A stretch of DNA of 64,000 nt, from contig JAHLEZ010000016.1 of the NCBI GenBank assembly GCA_020726505.1, forward strand, positions 124,001 to 188,000. Reading direction: 5' to 3'. The translations under genes were made by a program, and so were the position numbers. This DNA comes from Leptodontidium sp. MPI-SDFR-AT-0119. Taxonomy: Eukaryota > Ascomycota > Leotiomycetes > Helotiales > Leptodontidiaceae. Shown in pieces: positions 55,745 through 64,000 of the stretch. Every line of letters begins with the position of its first letter. Within the stretch, counting starts at the first letter, position 1. The notes beneath the pieces were generated by a model. That model made no database searches. It saw nothing but the letters and a program-made list of their open reading frames with translations, and was not told the origin of the DNA.

Positions 55745-56882
55745 TCATGAGAACATGGCCTCTTCAAGATACGGTAGATACTGGGACAGATCCCGATAAG
55801 GATTGACCTTTCCTTCAACAATGAGATCTTTAACCGTAGCCTTCTGATACCCAGCAACATCCCAAATGTCAGAGCCAAGCATACTGGTCAATTCGCCTGT
55901 GCCCCAGAGCTTGCGGTAAAACCACGCTGGAGAGAGGAGGGAGAGGACTGGATGGTCGGAGGTGCGGTGAGTGTGGAAGTCCGCGGTGGCTTTTTCAACG
56001 CTTTGGGTGAAGATCTTGGGCTCCTCGCCGTGCTTCTCCCGGAGTGCTTCAGCGATTTCTTCGCCTGTGGGGGCGAGCTCGATCACACCGATGGCTCGGT
56101 TGCTGATTTCGGAGATAGGATTGTTGGTGAAGATTGAGACGTATGCAGCTGCAACGTAGTCTGCCGTGCTGTATTACACTAATTAGTTCAAGTGATATTC
56201 GTAAGGCTCCCGCCCTGGTGAGTCCGGCTTGAAACTTACCTCATAACCGCCTTCTCCTTGGCCGAATTACCGGTGTAGAGAAGCCTATTTCCCTTAACGT
56301 CAACACCCATTGCGCTACGTCATCACACATTGTCAGCAAGTACGGCAGCATCGCAGGTGACAGGGAAAAAACTCACATGGAGCCGAGAGTAAACTCTGCA
56401 AAGTCGGCGACAAGAATAACAGTCAACGGGATACCCGCTTGTCTAGCAGCCTCCTGAACATCCTCTTTTTGCTTCAGGAGAGGGATCAGCATCCCTTCTT
56501 CGCCGTAGCGAAGACCAAGGTCCGACGGCACGAACAGCCGGACCTTGGTGCGGGGAATAGCCCGGACGAAGCCTTGCTCGGCGTCGACGCCCTTGTCCCC
56601 TACTAGAGAGCTGGCGGTTTCTCAGTTCATCTTCCATCCGGTACAAGAAGGTGGATTCATTCTCACTTACATCACGATATCAATGTCATGCAACGCCGCG
56701 ACCACTGCATCCTCATCGAAGGGGTCTACCTTGATCTTCGGTACGCTCGCGGGGAAACCAGAAGCATCCGATTCAGGGCGGTACAGAACGGTAACAGGTG
56801 CGCCGGACGCGACAAGTGCAGCAGCGATTCGAGAGCTGAACAGCCCGCGATGGCCGTAGACAGCGATGCGGTTCATAGACAT
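55745..56882 (-). CDS. NmrA-like / isoflavone-reductase-like NAD(P)-binding protein
   Basis: Minus-strand exons 56882..56671, 56610..56377, 56314..56240, 56168..55745 with introns of 60, 62 and 71 nt. All splice sites are GT-AG and phases agree (314 aa, intact). Start MSMNRIAVYGHRGLFSSRIA: the glycine loop of the Rossmann fold (YGHRGLF, third Gly replaced). Then VLYRPESDASGFP (cofactor-phosphate side), DIDIVISLVGDKGVD, KVRLFVPSDLGLRYGEEG, GIPVTVILVADFAEF and STADYVAAAYVSIFT. These follow the NmrA/PCBER pattern. Members are either redox sensors for nitrogen control or NADPH-dependent aromatic reductases. The sequence does not decide which. No neighbour suggests a pathway. Confidence 0.8.
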
Positions 56883-57799
56883 GGTGTATGATCGGGATAA
56901 GTAATTGGGATCGGAATAAGTAATTGGGGGTTGGAGACAGAAGATGGTCACTGGAGATTGAGTCGTAGAATGAATGGAGAGAGATGAGAGCAATCTGACC
57001 ACCTACTTATACACGAAGACTCGGTGATGTGGGGTTGATTGGAAGATAAGGAGCGTTGACTGACTTTTCGGGCCCCATTGGTCGACTCGCAATTGAGCTA
57101 CCTTACCCATTAAAGTTAATTCAAATGAGTCATTGGAATGGCCTCTTGTGGTCGAAGAAGGATAAATAGTTTTACATCAATGAGTAGAGAGAGGATAGGC
57201 GCCACGGACCCACTCTAATGCCGCTTCGTGTTCACTTCTAGCATGAACTTTGTACGAAAGTACTGCTGAGCACCAATCACAGCTTGACGTTTATCATGCT
57301 AAAGTCGCCAAGCTACGGGCGCATGTTTAACGTGCTGCGGTGAGCCAAATAACACGAACAATCCGCGGGCTCATGTGACGGCAAACTCCGGCCCCTCCTT
57401 GCAGTTTAGTTCCGGTGGGTGGCGCGGGCGCTGCGCTTGCAGCTTGCGGAACAAGGAGCTCCGACGTCAGACTCCATACATCTTCATACATCTTCATACC
57501 CCTCATTGCAGCGTAGCATCGGTACAGAAGGATCGGCGCTGGGTCGAACATAATTCAGGCAACGGACAAGCGTTTTGGTGAACTTCGAATTTCGAATAGT
57601 AGTGAAATTGCCAATGCACGCCTCGCCTCGCCTACTGTGGGAATTGAAAGTCCGGAAACGCTCTTGCGCATGAGCCACGATCTCCAGTGAAAGAAGATAC
57701 CTAGTTTAGATGGCGTTTCTTCACAACATAACATAGGACAACAATCCACAAACTTGTTAATGGTACAGGACGAAATAACCCAGTTCTTCATAATCATTT
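56883..57799. other. Intergenic, no gene
   Basis: Probable promoter of the NmrA-like gene (AGTAATTGG repeated near 56900-56930). A minus frame at 57327-57551 has no domain. Confidence 0.4.
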
Positions 57800-58233
57800 T
57801 GTGGAATGCCAGAACACGTTCGTGGACCTTTTCCCTCAGCAGGTTGGAGGGCCAGAAATTACCACCTTCATGAAGACTACCAGGGAGAACGGTCATTTGA
57901 ACATGTTGATACAAGATCTGGTGCCTTGGTCGGTCGACGAGCCAGACATTACCACATATATGACGGCTTTCAACGAAGACGGTTAAACGAATACGCTAGA
58001 TGCAAGGTTTGTTCCTACAGCCACTTGAAGGTCCAGACCTTGCCACGTCCATGAAGCCTTTCGAGCAGGGCTGTTTACCACTCCAGACCTGTGCAGAGTC
58101 CTCAGCGGATGCAGACATTTGAGGAGCCACGCTGCAAATCTCGTGTGCATCAACACGACACCGGAAGACCAGGCGGAGCTGACTGTGGAAGGGATGCTGC
58201 ATGAGGGATTCACCGTTCCCGTCACAGATCTAT
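57800..58233 (+). pseudogene. Unrecognised gene remnant with internal protein repeat
   Basis: Plus-strand frame QQVGGPEITTFMKTTRENGH, then VPWSVDEPDITTYMTAFNED. The same pattern (G/E-P-[ED]-ITT-[FY]-M) occurs twice 26 residues apart, and a third weaker form (GPDLATSMKPFEQG) follows in a shifted frame. A C-terminal part, FRAGLFTTPDLCRVLSGCRH ... PEDQAELTVEGMLHEGFTVP, runs to a stop at 58233 after one in-frame stop near 58026. The upstream part is stop-rich. Family unknown. Confidence 0.35.
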
Positions 58234-59126
58234 GACTCACCGTAATGACATTTTCCCCCTTTCGGGCTAGTCACTCTCTTTATCTCGTTATAGGAACATC
58301 AATAAGTCATCTTGAAACCTTAAAAGTGGTTTCAAATAAGGCACAGAGAGCGGCATGAACACGCCTGTGACAGAGCATGTACACACTGGCTTCTTAACAA
58401 TATAACTTAGACCATATTCCACTTATACTCCCCTAAATATCGACACAAAGACGCTGCTTCTCCTGGATTCAATCTCAGCAGACCCCCCCCCTACTTGTTC
58501 TCCCATGTGTGAAATTTCCTACCCGACCTTTGACAATGTTCAATCCTAACGATCTGTCTCATTTCTCTAACTTCACCATTCATTGTCGCAACGTAGATCA
58601 TTCTAATGACTTATTTGAACTAACTTTAATGAGTGAGGTAGCTCGATGTGGGTGGGTGGATGGGGTTAGAAAAGTCAGCCAACGCGGTCAATGCGTAAAC
58701 CTAATCCAAGAAAATAAAGGGCGGTAAGTAAAAACACGAATAATCCGCGGTGTCATGTGCCAAACCATATACTTTCACGTACACTTGACTGGCTACCTGT
58801 GAACTAGATAGCACATCTTTCTTTTAGGAAAATGTCTAGACTTTGCCAAGACGACCAGGTTACTTTGATACGAGTCATTCTGTCTCAGGAATCCACTCTG
58901 GTCGCAAAATTGCTGTCTTTCATTCCCATACGTTGCCATGCGGAATGTTTTATCCTTCTACCCAGCGATTGTGAGTCACACCGGGCTATAAATACACCCT
59001 TATTGCCCTCTCGACGCCGCTACTATCACCGACTGTTTCACCTCTGCATCTCACAAAGAACCGACAGTTTTAACTGTTCTCAGATTGTTACACTCTACTT
59101 CATCAAGCTTCTTCGAAGATATACTA
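58234..59126. other. Intergenic, no gene
   Basis: Frames at 58509-58727 and 58832-59085 lack domains. The latter region is the likely promoter of the GST-like gene. Confidence 0.4.
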
Positions 59127-59967
59127 ATGGCGTCTCCGGATTCAAAACGCCAAATGTCCGCCAAAGATGTCTCTTATGAGCTTATCTACTGGCCTGGAAT
59201 CCCCGGACGCGGTGAACACATTCGTCTGGCCTTCGAGGAAGCTGGCGCCGAATATATCGATCATGCGTTGGACGAGGACTACGCAATGGCCTATATGGCA
59301 CAGATCGAGAAGAACACAGGCGATGAGCTGAACCCTCCTCCTTTTGCGCCGCCGATCCTGAAGCAAGGTGACTTACTCATTTATCAGACACCGAACATCC
59401 TACTCTACCTAGGGCCGAGGCTCGGCTTAGCACCCAGGTTTGAGGATGACAGTGATGGAATCTATCATATCAACCAGCTCGCTCTGACCGCGCTGGATGG
59501 ACTCAGTAACGAGGTACATGATACACATCATCCAGTTTCAATGTCATTATACTATGAGGATCAGAAGGAGGAGAGCAAACGCAAATCTGAGGATTATATC
59601 GCAAACAGACTGCCAAATTCCTTGGGTACTTTGAAAGAGTGTTGAGGGGCGAGGCTAGCGGTGAAGGGCCATGGCTCTATAGTGGGCAACTGACATATGC
59701 CGACTTGGTCCTTTACCAGGTGAGTTACATATGTGGTCCCTAACTTAGTGTCGAATGATAGGCTTAATTTTGCAGTGTCTTGACGGTGTCATGTTTGCTT
59801 TCCCAAAGGCTTTGATACGCATGGAAAAGAGTGGCGAGTTCGATAGTGTCTTTAGGCTTCACAAAGCCGTCCAGGAACGACCTAACATTAAGGAGTATCT
59901 GGCAAGCGACAGAAGACAGAAGTACTCCATGGGTATCTACCGCCACTATCCAGAGCTTGATGAATAG
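59127..59967 (+). CDS. Glutathione S-transferase-like protein, one frameshift
   Basis: Exon 59127..59719 and exon 59776..59967 with a 56-nt intron (GTGAGT donor, TTGCAG acceptor). Start MASPDSKRQMSAKDVSYELI. N-terminal thioredoxin fold: IYWPGIPGRGEHIRLAFEEA, FAPPILKQGDLLIYQTPNIL (cis-Pro and the Q[S/T]-type glutathione-contact motif) and YLGPRLGLAP. C-terminal helical domain after the intron: GVMFAFPKAL, VFRLHKAVQERPNIKEYLAS. At 59614-59615 one base appears missing (reading CTGCCAAATTCC): the frame then runs 9 codons to a stop at 59645. Restoring one base yields RLPKFLGYFERVLRG and a 261-aa protein. Single-base loss in an otherwise intact gene could be a sequence error or a recent null allele. 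Confidence 0.7.
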
Positions 59968-61219
59968 TGGAGCACAAACTTGCAAGGTGATAAACAAAAG
60001 TCCGTCAAGTAACTATAAGAGCCTAACGATAGTATTGCAGTACAATCATCAAAGTTGCTACAACCGGCTTTCATCTTTTGGCATATCATTGTGCTTTGCG
60101 AGCTACATGCTGCGGGTTGAATGATGACTTTTTGCGTATTGGGGCGTGGGTCGTTGCAAGTTCTCCCTATTATAGCTAGAGTCTTGTGGGATGAGTCGGT
60201 TAATATAAAGTGGTCAAAGGAATCGTATATTAATGTCTGTCTGCCTAAACAAAAAAATCTTTTTCTTTTTCGCTTTTACATCCTTCTCGTTCATTGAACT
60301 CTATTTAGAAACCACAAGAACTTGCTTTGATCGTAGTCTAGAGTACAATGCAGTGGATGCTTTCTGTACATTACCCACCAGCGAGGCTGGCCAAACTCAG
60401 CTCTTATTATATCATTGTAAGTTCGAGTTCAGTCTCCTGTTCAATTCAACCGAAATATCGAACCACTGTGGAAGGCTTGTGTGAAATTGATATTAGTTGA
60501 ACAAGACGTTAACCGGCATTAGTCCATCGAACACTGCCCCTCCCACCCCCCAACTTTTTTATTTATCCTTTAGATCCTCGTGCATATAGACTAATACCTC
60601 TTTGATAAAAGATGATTCAGTCATTGCTAAAAATGACTTCCCAGTCAACCCGAAGAAAGAGTAGGCACCTTTCGCCATGACAGACCCCGCTCTTCTCCAT
60701 GCAACCCGGTCGTATTCTGCGTGGAGTCTCGCAGCGCTACAGAAGGCGAAATGTTCCTCTATCCGCTATAGCTTTTACACTAGTAGGCAAGTTGTGGGGA
60801 TATACTAACACTAACTGGGGTCATTATTGTTTGTGGGGTCCCCGTGGGGATTGGGTTTCCCAACCTCCTAAGGTGGAGGATGAACTAGGTCACTATTTGA
60901 TACTGCGCAATGAAGTGGGTGTTAGTGCAAAATCCACAGGAACCTTAGTTTAGGTGATCGCCAAGACGCGGGGTACCCGTCCCCGTCCCCACAACTCATG
61001 CCGTGCCCACCTTTTCCTCGCCTCGCTTGCTCTCTTCGTCTCTCCAAGTCATAGCGTAGTTTTTGTCACAGGCTGACTCCATACTCATATTTATCTTGCT
61101 TAAAGCAGGGCGAACAGCTAAAGTCGCGCATATAGTTGAGACCTAATGGGGTAGGCGTAGGCCAAATATTACGGGAGTTGCCCTCGGCTGGTGGTCTCCC
61201 GTCCCCACTACCACCACTC
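59968..61219. other. Intergenic with dispersed repeat
   Basis: Frames at 60233-60484 and 60699-60953 show no domain. 60988-61075 is the second copy of the repeat also at 31350-31437. Confidence 0.4.
60988..61075 (+). repeat. Dispersed repeat, copy 2
   Basis: Core CCCCACAACTCATGCCGTGC onward is nearly identical to the complement of 31350-31437. Confidence 0.65.
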
Positions 61220-63210
61220 CTTGTCGGCAATATCCATTGTCCAAGTGCTGAAGGACATGCAATTGCGTTAGTAAAGAAGTATACCGGTGGAGATATCTTC
61301 CTTCCTTCACAGCATTAGGTTCTCGAACGGCCAGACAAGTTCAACTTTGCTATCGATGTGGTCGATTTTTGGGCAAAGCAGCCTGACAAGAAGGAAGCAA
61401 TGCGTTGGCTCTCAAATGATAGGATAATAAGTCGTGCTATGACTTTTGAGTATTTCTCACGACAATCACGTCGCATCTCGGCATTGCTTGATCAATTGGG
61501 TGTGAAGTGTGGTGACACAATAATCATGATTACTCCAAGAGTTCCAGCATAGTAGGCATATACCCCAAGCTATGGGCTGTTCATGCCCAGTTGCTGATTG
61601 CTTCAAAGGTGGGAAATTGCCGTATCTGCCATCCGCAGCCGTGTTATTCTTACTCCAGCCACTGCTCTATTGACATTAAAGGATATTTAATACCGGTGCA
61701 CATTAAGTAGGGCCACAGTGTTTGTCGGAGATAGAATGAGTATTGAGAAATTCTTAGCTATGCGTAATCAATGCCCGTCAATAGAAATAGTGATTCAAAT
61801 TGGGGGCACCCCCTAGGAAGATGCAGTCTCGTTCTACGCCAGCCTAGAAAGCGTGGAGGTAAATGCTACAGTCAGCCCTATGAGACAAGACTGGCGTGTC
61901 CCGGCTCTCATCTATTTCACATCGGGAACCTCAGGGCCACCCACAATGGTGCAGCATAATCAAATATTATTTCCCTTCGGTTAAACCTACTCTTTGTTCC
62001 AGTTCCTCATAGACAAAGCACTCGCGAACACCGGCAAGCATTAGTATCAACTTGCTTCGAGCAAGCTCTTCTGGAATACGGCAGAGCAAGGTAAGACACT
62101 TAACACTTTTCAGCTCGAAACCTACTGATACTTCAACCCACAGGCTGGGCCAAGGCTGCGTGATTATTCTTCGGTGCGTGGGTGGAACTGTGGAGCTACG
62201 CTCTTTATCTACGATGACCGGGGACCCTTTAATCCAAATCGTTTTTTGAGGTTACTTCATTCGTACTCTATCACCATATTATGCGCAGCGCGCCTTGTGT
62301 ATAGACATCTTGTGCTTCCAGCATCTCACGAATACTTCGAGAAACATCGGCCAATGTCACTCACACACTACACAGCCGCGGGAGAAGCACTAAATGACGA
62401 ATTAATTCATAAGGCAGTTTTAGGAACTAACGGGACTAAAAATCTATAATAGATACGGTTAAAGTGAAACGATCCTTCTCTGTGGTAACTTCGAGGGATG
62501 CCCAATTCGTCTTGGCTCAATGGGAAAACCGGCACCGGGGGTTCCGCTTCATATTATCAACAACGACGGAACTGAGGCTGCCGCTGGAGATGAAGGAGAT
62601 ATGACAGTACTCTTAAGTGAGAATCTAGCGTAGGACGCCTTCTTTAGCATTTTCAATGGATACGTTTCAAGTGATTAGCACGTCACTCGCAACCTAAAAT
62701 CAGTAAATCAAATCGGTCAGCAGAAAAGATGGTATTTAACGGGTGATAAAGCTAAGAGGGACGGAGATAGATACTTTTGGTTCGTAGGGAGAGCCGATGA
62801 AGTGATTAATTCTTCTGGATATCGCATTGGTAGGTCAATCCGTAAATGACTTGGGTTGGCTGTTTACTTGTGTAGGTCCTTTCGAGGTGGAGTCGGCGCT
62901 CCAGGGGCACTCTGAGGTGGAAGAGTCTGCTGTAGTCTCCTCGCCCGACCCTGTGCGTGGAGAGGTGATCAAGGCTTTCGTGGTGTTAAAAGAAGCTTCA
63001 ACACAGGATCACAAGTTTTGACAAAGCAAAAGCCACTTCAAGCCTTTTGCAAGAGTAATGCTGCACCCTACAAATACCCTCGGAGAATACAATTCTCCGG
63101 CGATCTGCAAACTTATTCGAATAATGCGTCTGCTACAGTACAGCAACGAGAGTGATTTCAGCGTGAGGCTTGCTGTGATTAAAGACGTGGCTCCAAGTGA
63201 CATTCTTTAG
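61220..63210 (+). pseudogene. Acyl-CoA synthetase (ANL superfamily) pseudogene
   Basis: Pieces in correct order over 2 kb. EGHAIALVKKYTGGDIFLPS and RPDKFNFAIDVVDFWAKQPD are followed by ISALLDQLGVKCGDTIIMIT, VFVGDRMSIEKF, WRVPALIYFTSGTSGPPTMV (A3 motif, P-loop-like), [53 protein letters not shown] (A8 hinge) and, after an intron at 62830..62875, [20 protein letters not shown]. It resembles medium-chain acyl-CoA synthetases, which adenylate a carboxylic acid and load it on CoA. At least eight frameshifts or stops break it. The final catalytic Lys region (A10) is not recognisable. Damage here is mixed indel and substitution, not the pure C-to-T type. Confidence 0.7.
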
Positions 63211-64000
63211 GTCACGAGTAGCGGGCGAGCCAGCATCAGAAGCATCTGTGACTTTGCCTGTCACCTAGTTTGAAATTGAAGTTGAGAGTGCGGAGAGTTG
63301 ATTGGTGAAGACCAAAAGGACGGTACCTCCCGCAACCACATAGCCGTTGACACAGACAAGAGTATTACCCCTACTTCCTTTGCTATGCTTATATATAACA
63401 AAATTACTATTACCGTTATTATTCTTGCGGGCCTTAAGATCTAAGACTTACTTATTTACGTCACGAGAGCGTAGGAGCGCGATCGATATACGTCGTTAAT
63501 AATACGCTATAAGCTGATTGAAGTGTTAAAGAGAGAATTGTTGTGTTGAAATCCGTTATTGCTGCTGAGAAGCCGAGGTAAGAGAGACTCTAATGAGAGC
63601 TAAAAGTGAAAGCAACAAAATTATCATAGTGTACTTCGATTTCGTTAAATGGCCGAGGTGAGACAGCTGAACTTGGAGGTAGGCGGTTGTCTGGAGGATT
63701 GGCAGCTTTTCGACTTCAAATCTCGAGACTAATCGATCTGGTTGCTTTGTAGCAGACTCAAGAAGCCTTGCGATTAAGAGTGGGGGGGGAGGGGGCGGTT
63801 CTAGTGTTGTTATAGAGTTATGGTTGTGATTTTGCATTTTTGTTGAGAGAAACAAGTGGGGGGCAGCCAACAAAGATATACCGCAAGGCTACCGCCTACT
63901 CAATGGAATTCACTGAGATAACAGCGCTATCTGACAGTTTTAGCTGGCTTCATGACTTTGTGACTTGACTTGGAGTGGATTAAAAAAAAATTATCACGAT
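63211..64000. other. No gene supported
   Basis: A minus frame at 63556-63873 has a Pro run from a GGGGGG tract and a hydrophobic stretch but no recognisable domain. 63340-63560 is AT-rich. Confidence 0.35.

Overview
The window comes from a filamentous ascomycete (Pezizomycotina). Genes are split by short 43-70 bp introns with fungal CTAAC/CTGAC branch sites. Several families are typical of these fungi: HET, NACHT/TPR, SLATT, BBE-like oxidoreductase, NmrA-like and OrsD/RecQ-like helicase. Repeats carry the mark of repeat-induced point mutation (RIP): transposon frames are full of TAA/TAG where Gln or Trp is expected, inside AT-rich DNA. Nothing suggests bacteria: no operons, Shine-Dalgarno sites, CRISPR or tRNAs were seen.

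Gene islands and RIP-degraded repeat islands alternate. At 0-1.4 kb lie the 3' end of a sugar-type MFS transporter and a Ty3/gypsy tail with its LTR. At 2.06-3.91 kb is a pogo/Fot-like element. At 5-6.8 kb are a dead NLR (NB-ARC plus kinesin-light-chain TPR) and a broken hypothetical gene. At 7.1-9.7 kb is a glycine-rich-domain (GRDP-like) gene with one frameshift. At 9.7-15.4 kb is a RIP desert holding a complete 1.5-kb gag-only LTR element with matching target-site duplications, a possible solo LTR and LINE pieces. At 16-18.2 kb is a multi-exon membrane protein. At 20.4-25.3 kb is a graveyard: an orphan exon, a SLATT gene, a methyltransferase fragment, a NACHT fragment and a BBE-like pseudogene whose start codon abuts a second pogo copy (25.3-27.1 kb). 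At 27.9-30.7 kb are a DUF3723 relic and an intact MDR reductase.

At 31.4-38.4 kb two 3.5-kb Tc1/mariner elements are nested, one inserted in the terminal repeat of the other. Each carries the transposase and a second, convergent, unrecognised frame of about 655 codons that has the same layout in both copies. At 39.5-41.5 kb is an intact membrane-protein gene. At 42.2-45 kb are a HeLo-like N-terminal domain gene and a truncated HET gene. At 45-53.5 kb three head-to-tail OrsD/telomere-linked-helicase-like relics lie on the minus strand, one split by a 658-bp hAT-type MITE with an 8-bp duplication. At 54-63 kb are an alpha/beta-hydrolase pseudogene, an intact NmrA-like gene, a GST with one frameshift and a badly decayed acyl-CoA synthetase.

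Intact-looking genes are few: the MDR reductase, the NmrA-like protein, two membrane proteins, the partial transporter, and the GRDP and GST genes apart from one base each. The rest is a mobile-element and self/non-self-recognition gene graveyard, of the kind found in subtelomeric or dispensable compartments. That placement is inference. Exon boundaries were read by eye and checked only for phase consistency.
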